Assembly: GCA_960531495.1 (NCBI GenBank)
Contig: OY482847.1
Span: forward strand, 5,855,385 to 5,919,384
Direction of reading: 5' to 3'
DNA length: 64,000 nt
Origin: Zeus faber
Taxonomy: Eukaryota > Chordata > Actinopteri > Zeiformes > Zeidae
Both the position numbers and the translations under genes were made by a program. Numbering within the stretch: the first letter of the stretch is position 1; each line of letters starts with the position of its first letter. The notes beneath the pieces are model-generated. The model ran no database searches. It had not been told where the DNA came from and saw only the letters and a program-made list of their open reading frames with translations. Below are positions 38,645 to 51,559 of the stretch, piece after piece.

Positions 38645-38729
<85 letters not shown>
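38645..38729 (+). repeat. (GT)n microsatellite, 85 bp
   Basis: Uninterrupted GT. Confidence 0.97.
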
Positions 38730-38733
<4 letters not shown>

Positions 38734-38815
38734 TTCGTATGTATCTGTGTGGAGCTCCTGCTGACATGAAGAACAGAAGTGAAGACATTTAACAAGACAG
38801 TACGTTGGTGGCTGT

Positions 38816-38820
<5 letters not shown>

Positions 38821-38864
<44 letters not shown>

Positions 38865-38891
38865 GTGTGTGCGTGCGTGCGTGTGTGTGTG
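38821..38891 (+). repeat. (GT)n microsatellite, GC-interrupted
   Basis: GT with several GC variants at its 3' end. Confidence 0.95.
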
Positions 38892-39479
38892 AGACAGTGT
38901 GTTAAATGCATGTAGTTTCAACCACAGATATTGAACCCTGTTTGCCGGTGAGCAATTTGTAAAATGTTGTCATGTTTTCAGAATACAAACAGAATGAGAA
39001 TGACTGGATAGATTGCAGATTGTTGATGTTCAACACGGCCGTACCAGGAGAAGACAACCTGGTCAGCAGCCAGCCCTGCCCACTTTCTCACTTTCTTATC
39101 AAAGGCTTAGCTGACAAATGACGTATGGTCAGTTTGTCGGCAGACAAATGAATGTATTGTAAGCTTCTTTGGATGAAAGGGCCTCGACGGATGTTAACCT
39201 AAGACTGTTTGTCAACGAGAATTGAAGCGGACCGAAAACTAAGTCAAGATTAGAATTGAGACGTCAGCCGAACAGAGTGGACATGACTTAAAATAGAAAG
39301 CAGAAGAGTAGAAAGATTAGAGTCCTTTCTTTGGAATAGAGCACAGTGAACAGTAAAACAGTGAACATGCCTTTTGCTGAGCCGTTCAATTAACTTATTT
39401 GAGCCTTTGAATTTGATATACACACCAAATATATACAGTATATATACAGTTTATTGTGCTTTTGCAGAAGCTAAACCGG

Positions 39480-39830
39480 CTCAAATGACAGAAAAAGCCT
39501 CCGTCTAATTCACAAAGCACCTACGAATGGTGAAATGCACCACAAAGTGTGCTGCCAGGCAAGAAGCACAGGCGCACCGAGAGGCTGTTTGCATATTTAA
39601 AAGAGGTATGATTCATACATCTGGTACAAAATTGGCCCCTTTCTATTCAAATAAGCCTTGTTGCAAATAGCGTTCCAATTCACAAACACCAGTGCTAATA
39701 GCCACTCGCAATTAGAGAGACTCTATTACCGTCTGCAGACACCTGCAAAGTAAACCCGGGTTCCCCCGATCACCCCAATATCCTTTGTGAATCGGATGCT
39801 AAGACGGCACAGATAGCGGGCGCAATTCAT
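39480..39830. repeat. Candidate interspersed repeat next to ITFG1 exon
   Basis: Contains attcacaaagcacctacga near the left and ctttgtgaatcggatgctaa near the right as loose inverted partners, with a mixed middle. The wording is like fish non-autonomous DNA elements, but no second copy is in the window. It ends about 25 bp before the exon donor at 39854. Confidence 0.3.
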
Positions 39831-39854
39831 GGTTCATGGTGCCCCTCTGTGTAC

Positions 39855-39949
39855 CTCGTTCTGGCCCCGTGTGGCCAGGTAGATGGCGCTGTGCTGGCAG
39901 GCATTGTCCTGACACACTGGGAGGAGGTGGTCCTGGTCGCCATCACCAT
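39855..39949 (-). CDS. itfg1: ITFG1 internal exon (FG-GAP Ca-type loop, 95 nt)
   Basis: Minus-strand exon with phase 1 start and phase 0 end. Joined to the previous exon it reads D-GDGDQDHLLPVCQDNACQ then HSAIYLATRGQNE. The DxDGDxD calcium-type loop, the HLLP.C.D..C motif with its two cysteines, and IYL all match ITFG1. The acceptor is ctccag (39950-39955) and the donor gtacac (39854). A C20 homopolymer on the sense strand (39981-40000) sits 31-50 nt upstream of the acceptor. The exon flows directly into the WVPVL exon at 22401 across a 17.5 kb intron. Seen: open frame, GT-AG borders, phase match. Inferred: expression and the exact transcript. Confidence 0.93.
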
Positions 39950-39980
39950 CTGGAGGCACAGAGAACAATGTTCAGTGTGT

Positions 39981-40000
39981 GGGGGGGGGGGGGGGGGGGG
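39981..40000 (+). repeat. G20 homopolymer (C20 on ITFG1 sense strand)
   Basis: 20 consecutive G. On the sense strand it forms a C20 run 31-50 nt upstream of the splice acceptor of the 39855-39949 exon. Confidence 0.9.
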
Positions 40001-40363
40001 AGTCAGACGGTCAGATGGAGAGGGACCGGTGTTGTCTCAAAGCGACAGGACGTTTGGCCTCCGTGTTGCCAAAAAACAAACAAAGGAAAGTGAAATTTAA
40101 CACATCGTTTTAATGTTTATCACTTGAGCAGATTGCCGGGTGGCGCTCACGAAGCTTTCGCCTTTTTTTTTTCATGACTTCTGTTTCCCCACAATAAAAG
40201 CAAACTTACTGTTGTTTTTCTTGGCGCGCGCGCGTGCGAGGGGCGCCTGTTTATCTCACACTTTCAATTCGCACAACCGTCTCTGACTCGAAACGTCATT
40301 TCATCAACTGTTTTTAATTGTTATTTGTTATGAGCAAAATGCTATAAGATGGGATGGGGGGTG

Positions 40364-40365
<2 letters not shown>

Positions 40366-40409
<44 letters not shown>
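40366..40409 (+). repeat. (GA)n microsatellite
   Basis: About 21 AG units. Confidence 0.97.
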
Positions 40410-40416
<7 letters not shown>

Positions 40417-40480
40417 CGAGCAATGAACAAGTAATGAACCTTGTCACTGATGCCTCCTGTCAGCTCTGTGATGCGCGCAT

Positions 40481-40614
<134 letters not shown>

Positions 40615-40638
40615 GTCCCATCTGTCTAGTCCTATAGG

Positions 40639-40673
40639 CCATCCATCCATCCATCCACCCATCCATCCATCCA
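40639..40673 (+). repeat. (CCAT)n microsatellite
   Basis: About eight CCAT units with one CCAC variant. Confidence 0.95.
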
Positions 40674-41341
40674 CTCTTGCTCCTCAGGTGCCCCTAGAGC
40701 CAGGAATCAGCAGAGACCTTATGATAGGAGACCGTCATGATTCTTAATTATTCAACTCAATGAGGCTTAGTGATAAATCATGAGTCAGTCGGTCTTACCG
40801 AGTTTCATTTCATAGACATTATTAAAAAAAAAACAGAAGCAGCGATGTTCCCTCCCAACCAATAATAAAATCAACCAATTGCATGCAAAAATAGCAAAAA
40901 TAAAAAGTAAATATCAATCCAGGACGTCAATTTAAATAAATCTCTATCAATAAATAAAATTGTGATACTTGAGCGGGGATTTTCTTTCTCCCATTTTGAC
41001 CGACTCCCCCTCGACTGTCCTCCATCTATCTGTCTTACACCCTCCTTCTCTCTCAACCTTTCCGCTATCCTTCTGCAACCACCTCCCCCTATCTCTGCTT
41101 CGCCCTCTCTCTCTCCCTCCCTCCCGCTGGTGGAGGGGTGCGTGGTGCAGCCGGGACAGGCCGATGATGACAGCGGAGACGTTGAAAGGAGCTGAAGTTG
41201 AAACAGAGCGAGCGCGAGCAGGATAGGAGTGTAGAGACCGTGCTGATAAGCATAACGACACATTGCCATTCAGGATACAGCGCAGCACCAATAACAATGC
41301 AAATTGCGCTGTGCACACACTCAGACAAGCGTGTGAGACGT

Positions 41342-41454
<113 letters not shown>

Positions 41455-41950
41455 TCCTTGTTCCCATCCCCTATGGTCTGGACTTTATGTTAGGCCATGT
41501 ATACAGTGTATTTTGATTTTACTTTTTAGTTTTTTAACAGTGGCCCTGGCTCCACATTTGAACATGTGGGTTGATTTGCAACCCACTGGGCGTCCCTGCC
41601 TTTGTGGCTCGCCTGGCTCAAAGACACTTCAGTTAGCAAGGTTACACAGTCCTGTCTCATTTGAATGTCTAGACTGGAGAAAACCCAACGTGGCAGAAAA
41701 ATTTAGAACATATTCATATTAAATAATAAACTAATGATGAAAAAAAAAAAAGAAAACATTTCAAATCACATTATTTTTAATTAACTACCTTCCCTCATTC
41801 AGTATTGACTTCCTATAAGGGGCGGGAGGTGAACAGACTGTGCAGAGTCAGTACAGTTGAACTTGGGCACTCATGGTTGCAAGCTTTACTGCATTACTGC
41901 AGCAACAGGAGGCTGGATTGCTGGTGGGTTGGTGGGGGCGCTCACCACCA

Positions 41951-41987
41951 GCCTCCAGCCTCCAGCCTCCAGCCTCCAGCCTCCAGC
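41951..41987 (+). repeat. 7-bp minisatellite (GCCTCCA)n
   Basis: About 5.3 identical copies. Confidence 0.95.
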
Positions 41988-42662
41988 ACCACCAGCACTG
42001 TGGCGGAGCGTGCTGCTCAATGTGAGGTGAACTTGCCGCACAAAATACTGAGCAGTGTGCGAAATGAATGATCCAGGGGGATGACCAGAATGGTCTCACG
42101 ATATGACGGAGATCTCCCTGGGGTATCTTCACTGATCAAGTCTTTCAATATCTTCGTAAAAATCATAAAATGTATGCCAGCGCTAAGGTGAAGTTCACAC
42201 ACAAATCATTTTAGGGGAAAGGCTCTCTAAGAGCTAAAACTTCACCGTCATCATCCAAGTGCAGCAGAGCTTATTGACGCTGATATCCACACAAACCCTC
42301 AACCAGCAGCACTGCTTCATCAGATCTATCTTGTCATTTGCATCCACTTGTACATGAAATTGTGCAAATTAAAAGCTGGAATTGGAAACAGGAAGCTCAC
42401 AGGTTTGGATCATTAGCATTTGGATTAAAATACTCTCACACTTGATTAAAATAATGTGTATTCCTTCCAATTAATATTTATTCAAATAACGTCCAGTGTC
42501 ATAGGAAACCGTGACCCGTCTGCACATGCACATGCACATTTTAACCTGCTGTCTGAATTTCAGACACCTTCTTTTTTCAGTCTTCATTCACCTTCTCTTT
42601 AAAAGGAAACAAAACAGGCTCTGCTGTGAGTAACAGACATATCGACGACTACTGCTGATGTC

Positions 42663-42663
<1 letters not shown>

Positions 42664-42695
<32 letters not shown>

Positions 42696-42715
42696 GAGAA
42701 AGAGAGAGAGAGAGA
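42664..42715 (+). repeat. (GA)n microsatellite
   Basis: GA with two small variants. Confidence 0.95.
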
Positions 42716-42793
42716 ATGGATCAAGGATTGTTGAAATAAAACATGGCTATATTACTTAAATAAACTCAAAGCAAAGCAAGCCCCTGAGCCCCT

Positions 42794-42827
42794 TTTTTCT
42801 TTCTTTCTTTCTTTCTTTCTTTCTTTC
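42794..42827 (+). repeat. (TTTC)n microsatellite
   Basis: About eight TTTC units. Confidence 0.95.
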
Positions 42828-43565
42828 CAAGCTGTGTCGACTGGATTTAGAAGAGGGCGGTGGAAGACACAGGTGAGAAGAAATAGTGGAAAAAAGAGAG
42901 TGATGGATGGATTTCACAAAGAGAGCGTGATGAGAGCACAGGGCGGGTGAGAAGGGGAACGAGAGAGCGGGGTCCACGGAGATGGAGATGGAGATGGAGG
43001 GAGAGGAGAGGAGGAGAGGTTGGATGTAACACACTATAATGAGATGAGTGGAGACAGACTGCCCAGGAGGGAGAGCGCCTCTCCAGTTAACACTGAAACT
43101 AACCTGGGTGAGTGCACGCGCACACACAAAAAACCCCACTTAGGCTGTCATGATACGCAATTAAGTGCACAGATATACATGTATCTCGCTCATTCTTAAG
43201 CATAAACAGACAGCTTTATCTAAATTTTAAATGTGACCTCCCGATATACGTCTTATACGGACACTCTGTATAAGAATATATACTTCTACAGAAAGAGGGA
43301 GAAGGTGTTCCCACAGTCGTTCTACCTGCGGTGAGCTGGCTGGCGTGCAGTCAGAGCGGTTTCGTGCCGTTTTAGCTAATAATGAATTATGCATCAGCTG
43401 CTGTCACTTTGAAAAATGCAATTACCTCAGTGATAAGGCAGTTGGGCCGGCATTGTCTGGCATGTGCTGCACATCTATTAAGAGCGCCGCAAACAGCACT
43501 GTTAGCCCAACCAAAAAGGAAAAACTTACTGTATGGACAAAGAGAGATAACTGGAAAAAATGGCG

Positions 43566-44110
<545 letters not shown>

Positions 44111-44394
44111 AAAGAAGAAGAAAAAAAACAAAAACAAAAAAAAAACAGTTGAAGGGAAAAAACATACGTGTGTTAAATTCGTTTTGGTAGAGAGGGAACG
44201 GAAGCAACAGGGATGCAGTGATATGCACTTCCTTCCATTCTTCAAGACAAAGGAGCTTCGACCATATGGATAAAAACGTTGAAGGAAGGCCGACCATCTG
44301 CCACGGTGGCGAAAGAAATAGCCCAAAAGTCAGATGGTTGACGCAATCGGATTGGTTTGGTGGATTTGTGCCTCTTACTTATGCTTTCTTTTTC

Positions 44395-44575
44395 CAAATA
44401 TCAGTATAAATCAGATATGGTTTTTAACTAAAGTAGTGTAACTGTGTGAGAAATGCAGGAGAGCAAAAGTATATGTTTTCTTTGAAATGTAATGGAATAA
44501 AAAAAGTCTTTGAAATAGGATAAGTACTTGTACTTGAAAGGGCATTGTACTTGTACTCGTCTCCCGGGTTCAGAG
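44395..44575. repeat. Possible fragment of the 33485-34050 repeat type
   Basis: actaaagtagtgtaactg, gtaatggaata, tacttgtacttg and ttgtacttgtac recall the same fish element group as 33485-34050. Too short to be sure. Confidence 0.3.
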
Positions 44576-45819
44576 GTTGGTACTTGAGGATATTCTCTTA
44601 AGCTTGGTATCAGACCGGTGGTAGCACTGTTTACTGATTGGACGAGGAGAGTGTCCACTCATCCTCCTCCCCTCCCTTTGTCCGTCCGCCGCTCCCTCCT
44701 CCTCTCAATCCCCTCTGCAACACTTTCTTTCCCCCCGTCTTTCCCGTGGCGTTCCTCCGCCTTCTTTGAAGCCAGGCCGTGCACCTCCTCCACCTTTCAT
44801 CCACCACCCGCCCGTCTCCCATCGCTGCGTGCTGCGAGGCCAGAGCCCTGGCAGCCGTTTCAGTGTTGCCGTTCTTTAATCAGAGCCAATAAGTGTCCGA
44901 CGAGCTGCTGGAGCAGAGAAGCAACTGTTGATGAGACAGATCGATGAGGCTTTTAACTGCAACATTATTTTTTTCTGTTTGAATTTTAGATTAACTGTGT
45001 ATACAGGATGTACATGTTTGCATATGGATGGAAAGGAGAAATATGATAAACCAACATAGAGACTTTAATTTTCAACCAAAAGCACATGAGAGTGGGTGAA
45101 CTAACGTGTGTGTGTGTGTCTCTATGAACTGAGTACACATGCGCTGGATTACATAGGCAGTGTGTGTTTTTAAATCTAGGGTGAAAATCAAGCACATTGG
45201 TCAACTTCTATCCCAACAAAACATTTATTCTGTTTCCTACTGCCAAGCATTTAGGGGGGGACTGAATGCATTTGGATCCATACGAGTGCCGCAACATAAA
45301 CAATGTTCCTTTCCGCTCGCTGTCTGTTTCGCTGCCGTTCGACAGCGTGCGCGTCTGTGTGCACTGTCAAAGCCAACCTTGTCCGACTCGGGCCCCGGCT
45401 CATCTGCGTACGCCACCTTCCCTCTCCATCTGTTCGACGGTATCGAGAGCGCAAACTGATCCATTCGGCAGAAGAGTGACAGCGTTTCCAAATGTTACGA
45501 CTGAAGATGAAAGATGGAGGACCCTGTAAGATCTGCGCGCCTGATAGGCTGCGATCCTAATTGCAATTCCGGACTAACGCTTGGAAAGTGAGGAGCTTCA
45601 CCATCCGCCTCTGGTTCTTTTTGGGGAGGATGTTGCACGACCCGTATCGTGATATCATGTTTAATAGGCTGACATATCACAACCCAATTAAGGAATTTGC
45701 ACAGTTTGACAGTGATCTGATGGATGAATGAGTGAGCAATAAAGTAGACTCTCTGTAGGCATCAGTGAGATAATTACGCCCTTATTTTTTACATTTTTGG
45801 GCAGTTTTATTTATTTATT

Positions 45820-45965
45820 TACTGTAGAAAACCGTGGGAGAGACAGGAAATGGGGGCAGGTAGAGGGAGAGACACAGCAAATGACTGCAGGCTGGATTTA
45901 AACACAAGTTGTTGCGGGCGTTTTGCCTATATGGTGTGCACACTGCTCCGCCACCAGGATGGCCC
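45820..45965 (-). repeat. Possible degenerate SINE-like fragment
   Basis: gagagacaggaaatgggggc, agcaaatgactgcaggctgg and the ending ccgccaccaggatggccc resemble a repeat type frequent in fishes, in which a B-box-like motif is read on the minus strand. Here that box is decayed. Confidence 0.35.
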
Positions 45966-45984
45966 CTAATTACTCTTTAACTAG

Positions 45985-46080
45985 GGCAGAACGATTTCAG
46001 AAAATAATATAATTGCAATTTTTTTTTGGCCAATACTGCAATTGCATATTTTGTATGCAATTTTTTTTTAAGTTCCTTAT
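45985..46080 (+). repeat. Possible DNA-transposon-like fragment
   Basis: agggcagaacgatttcagaa followed by attgcaattttttttt and a second attgcat...gcaatttttttt. This resembles the fish repeat opening agggctgaacgatttgg. Only one end is readable. Confidence 0.35.
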
Positions 46081-46740
46081 CTCCTGAATTATTTACTAAA
46101 CACAAGCAATAAATCATTGTATAGTTTGACCAACACAACATTGGATACAGTCAACATATAAACTGCTCTTTCCTGTCGACCGGGCCCACGTGTTATGATG
46201 AAATGAGATGAATTGATATGAACAACATATCTTTACTTAACTATTTAATTGTAAAAAGACAAACCTTCAATCACAATAGAATATTAACTGATTGATTTAA
46301 CTTCAAGCCTTGTAAGTGTTAGAATCTTGAAATTAACTTTCGGAAAATATGCTAATATACTTCGACATAGCTGCTCCATGCGAGAGTCACGGAGAAAGTG
46401 TCCCCATTACGCAGGGTTTATCTCCATAAGGAGACATGAAATCAGGGCAGCTTTTGAACAAAGTGCTATGCACTGTTAGCAGACAGCAAGGTCCGTGATT
46501 AGGAACTGGAATAAATATAATCATCACTTTTTTGCACAGAACTTCAGGTAAGTACAATGATTTTCTTGGACATCTCAGGTATAGTAAGTAGGAAGGAACC
46601 TCAATTTCAAATAGAAGACTATTTCATGACTGTCAAGGCTTAGTATTTGTAAAAATGAATTCAAAACGTCTTAAGAGTTTTTAAGGACCATTAATGTTAA
46701 TGGGGCAAATTGGGAATGGTGCTGACGGGAGGGGAGAGGC

Positions 46741-46741
<1 letters not shown>

Positions 46742-46796
<55 letters not shown>

Positions 46797-46846
46797 TGTG
46801 TGTGTGTGCGTGTGTGTGTGTGTGCGTGTGTGTGTGTGTGCGCGCG
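46742..46846 (+). repeat. (TG)n microsatellite, interrupted
   Basis: About 105 bp of TG with TA and CG interruptions, ending in cgcgcg. Confidence 0.95.
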
Positions 46847-47829
46847 TTCCCTTTTCAAATTTTCTTTCACATGACAAGGCTTTTGCTAAATTTCACACAC
46901 CTTGCAAGTAGTTGATCTGGCTGTGGCAATCATGGTCTTTAAATGAGCCTCCGATATGGAAATACGAGTCCGCGATAAGTCACATTGCAACTCATGAAAA
47001 ATTTCAACTGTGTGGAAAACGTTCAGAGAAAAAAAGTACTGAAGGCAAAACCTGAAATGTTCAAGGCACTGTATGAACCACAGTCCAGTGAACACCAGCA
47101 TGACAGGCAACAGGTGGCATCCCGGATGCTCAAGCTCAAGATCTAGAGATTATTTGTCACATACATATACAAACGGTCATACATACTGTATATGCAGTGA
47201 AATGTCATGACACCCAGTGATTACGCACCATAAGCTCTATGTATTTTGTTGCGTTTTGTGGAAGAGATAATTAACAATCAGGGATCTTCTGTGGATCTTC
47301 GTTCTAGTAACGGGACTTTTTCTTGGACATTTGCATTTTTTTTTTTTTTTTATGTTTATTTTCACAACTCTGCCTTAGTGAGCTGGGTGAGATGATATTC
47401 ACGATTAGTAGGGCGGTAATGTTAAGAGCTATTCGGGGCAACGACGCCTTGCATCTGAAAGATTAAAAAAAACAAAAAAACCATCGCCGCACATAGACGA
47501 GAGACGCAAATGATAAAAGACGGTTGGTCACGAGATGACAGTGAAAACAGACTCAACGCTGCAGAGAAACAAAATGGTGCTGACAGGAGGAGATGAGAGA
47601 GAAAAGAGCATCTCTCCTCCCAAAATCAGTCAGTTTATTACAAGTGTGACCCTCAAAGGCTTCCATCCCCTGATAACGAGGGCAATGTCTTCATGTGACA
47701 TTTCCAAGGAGGCGGGGGCTGACAAAAATACAGATTAATGAAATGAAAAGGTTTTGCTCTTATCTGGTTCTTATAATAAGCCCAAGATTTGAAAAGGAAA
47801 AAAAACGTTTCTACTTTCAGAAATGATTC

Positions 47830-48073
<244 letters not shown>

Positions 48074-48232
48074 GGTCATTTCCTGGTGCCTCATATATTA
48101 TTCCTAATTTTGGAAGGGGAAGTTTGTTCGCTAAATATTTCATGGACACCCCTAGCTCGTAAGAGATTAGCCGATTAATCTAGGCAATAAGCATGTGTTT
48201 CTATGTGTGTGGTGCGCTGCTGTGTACGTCTG

Positions 48233-48235
<3 letters not shown>

Positions 48236-48275
<40 letters not shown>
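48236..48275 (+). repeat. (TG)n microsatellite
   Basis: About 19 TG units. Confidence 0.95.
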
Positions 48276-48277
<2 letters not shown>

Positions 48278-48896
48278 CACTGCTTACGTGTGCCCCTGTG
48301 CAAATGGCATGCTTGTAAAGACAAAAAAGTTGAATAATAAAAAATGGATGTGAAAAAAACAAAACTAAATGAAACAAAAAAGACAATCACTTCACTAATG
48401 ACAGCCTATTGTTCACACAGCAGAAAGCCTTCTCTCACACATGGGAATGGGGGACAAAAATGCCACAGTGTGCAATAATGGCCGTCCAATCCCCATACTT
48501 GGATGAAGCTTAGCGAAAAGTCAAAACTCAAATTTGCTGGTGCTCAACAAAAAACTAGTCACACATTTATTGTCCGTAGAGCGCCTCCTCCCTCCCCGGG
48601 TTGTCGTTCTTTAGAATCCAGGAAACCAGTTGTTTACAACCCCGCCCCCCCCCCAAAAAAAGAAATCAATTAGGCTGTTGTTGAGGGTTGAAATGGTATT
48701 CGGGAACGGAGTGGCGTGTGCTGGGGAGGGAAGGGGGTCGCTGTGGTTGAGCAGGGCTGCGGCCGGGAGATTAGAGAGCCATTGGAGATTTGCTGGGGGG
48801 ATAAATCTAATGCTCAACAATGAAAATTGTTGGCTGAGAGATTGTTTAAGGGATAAGATGTTCACACACATACAAAAAATAAAAACAAGCTGGGTT

Positions 48897-48901
<5 letters not shown>

Positions 48902-48943
<42 letters not shown>
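48902..48943 (+). repeat. (TG)n microsatellite
   Basis: About 21 GT units. Confidence 0.95.
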
Positions 48944-48945
<2 letters not shown>

Positions 48946-49820
48946 CTGTGTGATTAGAAAGCCGTAGTGAAAAAGCCAGGGAGTGCAGACAGTCATTTTG
49001 GAAGCAGTTGAAGCTAGACGGTTTCAAATGAGGAGGGAACTTAAAGTACTGGTAGCTAAGAACGGTACCACCGCCCGGGCCTACGGCACATACAAACACA
49101 CTCGTACACAAACACACGCGCCCGCATGCACGTGTTTGGCTCTTTACCGGCCACAACCCAGCTCAGACACTGGTCACGGAAATGGCAGTTGAACACTTTT
49201 TTTTATTTATTTATTTTTTTTACACTCAATCTGTGTCACTTTCTCTGGCTGACCTAGATGCTGTTGTCAATTTATCTTAATCCATCATCACAGCCAGCAT
49301 GAAGCGATCAGCTGTGTTTAAATGAACGGGAGCAGGGTGACTAACTTTTAGAAGTAGGCGCCAAGTTGGCAACCCTGCATCAGCTGTTGTTTGCCAAGAC
49401 TGACAAAATGGTTGCCATATTTTCATTTCAATACCATTTTATAACTGAGTGGTAATGATCCTATATAATCACAATCCATATTTCAATATTCTCACTTGTT
49501 TCTCAATTTTTGACGGAGTAAATCAATGTGCCAGGATAACTAATTTGTTGACCGTGGGAGATGGTTGACAACGGCCTACATCCGGTTGCCCGGGCGAAGT
49601 GGGCAACTGTTATTGCTGGATCATGAGGGGGTGATGGTTTTTTTGAGAGGGATGGAGATACAGTGACTGGTAGAAAAAGCAATGCTGTGGTTCACATTTT
49701 AATGACAGGGCAATCTCGAAAATACAACCACACAAAGGCACAAACACACACGAATCAATGCTCTAAACGGACCCCCACCCACACAATCCTTCACCCAAAG
49801 CACTATTGTACACAGGCACG

Positions 49821-49850
49821 CAAACAAACAAACAAACAAACAAACAAACA
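49821..49850 (+). repeat. (CAAA)n microsatellite
   Basis: Seven CAAA/AAAC units, 57 bp downstream of an ITFG1 donor. Confidence 0.95.
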
Positions 49851-49906
49851 GAAAAACAAACACACAGACACAGGTTTAATGAAATGTGAGTATAGGTCTA
49901 TCTTAC

Positions 49907-49994
49907 CAAAGTCAACAAAGGAGGACTGTCCGGCCACTTGGGTGTTAGGAGGAGGAACGGCTGGCAGCTCCTCTGCCTTGCTGAAGTTCCCTTG
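49907..49994 (-). CDS. itfg1: ITFG1 internal exon (ectodomain, 88 nt)
   Basis: Minus-strand exon encoding QGNFSKAEELPAVPPPNTQV followed by AGQSSFVDF and the first base of the next codon (phase 0 start, phase 1 end). The acceptor is a long (CT)n-rich tract ending ctcag at 49995-49999; the donor is gtaaga at 49906. The GNF and VGQSAFADFD landmarks of vertebrate ITFG1 are recognisable. The end of this exon starts an FG-GAP calcium-type loop, D-F-D-G-D-G-D-Q-D, which is completed by the exon at 39855-39949. The middle (AEELPAVPPPNTQ) is divergent and proline-rich. Intron before it: 9761 bp; intron after it: 9957 bp. Confidence 0.9.
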
Positions 49995-50053
49995 CTGAGA
50001 GAGAGAGGGAAGAGAGGGAAGAGAGAGAAAGAGAGAAAGATGTAGAGATGGAG

Positions 50054-50088
<35 letters not shown>
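49995..50088 (-). promoter_or_regulatory. itfg1: (CT)n-rich polypyrimidine tract of an ITFG1 acceptor
   Basis: On the plus strand this is an almost pure purine tract (gagaga, gggaag) with a (GA)n run at 50059-50088. On the ITFG1 sense strand it is a long CT tract leading into the ctcag acceptor at 49995. The splice signal is therefore itself a simple repeat. Confidence 0.75.
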
Positions 50089-50090
<2 letters not shown>

Positions 50091-50539
50091 AGGCAATATC
50101 AATTTAGAAAAAAACCAAACACACACAAATCTCTATAATATCAAAATATTAGGCAATGAGCAGGTTTCTATGGACACTTCCCATTACCGGCAATAATTCA
50201 ATTGCACAGAGTCACAGCCATTGTACCTACATGGTAACGGCTAGTCGATCTGTCGAAATCTGTACATTGCAACATTTTGCGGGCAAAATATTGAGTCAAG
50301 GGGCTTTCGTTACGGTTCAAGCTTTAATGCTCATTTTGCGGTTGAAGAACACAACTGTGCTCCTTTGACTTTGCGGTGGTGGGGTGTGGCTGTGTGTCAG
50401 ATGCAGGTGGGAGAGCAGATGCTGCTGTGAGGGACAGGGTTGATGAGCAGATGCTTTAAAAGTGCCAGAGTTTCTCAAAACAGCAGTGCGGTGAGTACAA
50501 TAGCGGCAGAGTTTATTTATCAGCTGAAAGGAGTGGCAA

Positions 50540-51545
50540 TAATGGGATGGGTGGGGTGCAGGCTCTGTGGGTGGGGATGCGGCGGGCAGCCGCCTTCTTG
50601 CCTGTCACGCTCCTGATCCATCGTGCTTCTCGTCTGTCCCGAAATTTTAATCCCACTCACATTAGCTTAGAACACATACACTCTCACGCCAATCCTACTC
50701 CGAACTACACTCCATCGGACCAGGGTCTGCGGGACTGGAGGGGTGCGAGTGATTTGGGTTCAAATTGCCTGAAGGACTCGCACCCCCAACCCCACAATTT
50801 TAACTGCAACTACCAACAGCACACATTGAGCACTGGGGTTTTCCGGGGTGACCGGGCGCTGGTGGGTCGGTGAGCGGCATGGTTGGTCGGGGGGCGGTCG
50901 AGTGGGCCCCCTCCGGCGTGGCTGGAGTTCTGACAGCTTGAGCCTGGTGGCTTGGGATGTGTTGCGACCTGGCGAGGCTTCAGAGAGCGCCGCCAGGTCG
51001 CAGCACTAACCCGTTGTGGGTGTGGGTTGTGGTGTGGGGGGCGGCTGTTGGCCTTTTGCTTCTGCGGCACGGCTTCAATGCGGCGGGCGCCCGGGGTGCT
51101 GGGGGTGGCGGAGGGCCTGTAGACCTGGCGGCCTTCAAGTGCACCCCAGCACCCTCCTGGTTGCATTCCTCTCCTTTCCTCCCTCATTTGCTGCCATAAC
51201 TATGACAGGAAGAGGCCACGTGACCAGTTGTAGTTCCAGTTTTCCTGGACCTAATTCACTGTTTTTCAATACATGTTGTCATCCAATGTTCATGTTTTTG
51301 TGTAAATGTTGTGTTTCTATGTTTATTTATTTCACTTGTGGTGATTCTCCCCCTCCTGGAGTAGTGATCAGTTGTTTATAGATCCAGACATGATAAATAG
51401 TTCTCCAAAGAGCGGGGGGTTGGTGGGAGTTCTCTAGAACAAAAAACTGTGCTCCTGTCATTCTACAGGTCATCCACAGGACAGAGTTATTACAGCAGTT
51501 CTTGATGATTTAAGAATTAATAAAGTCTGTCCTGGATGCAATGGC
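50540..51545 (+). repeat. Dispersed repeat family A, copy 3, without (CA)n
   Basis: The 3' blocks are clear: caccccagcaccctcctggt (51141), tgccataacta, caggaagaggccacgtgacc, gtggtgattctccccctcct, gtttatagatccagacatg, acaggacagagtta, ending near cctggatgcaatgg (51545). The 5' part is G-rich but differs in detail from copies 1 and 2, and joins the 3' part with no CA run between them. The DIRS remnant begins immediately after. Confidence 0.7.
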
Positions 51546-51559
51546 AGACTCTACAGACT

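Noticed and set aside
41951-41987. CRISPR-like or other spaced repeat array
   Set aside because: Plain head-to-tail 7-bp minisatellite without spacers; no spaced repeats of this kind occur anywhere in the window.
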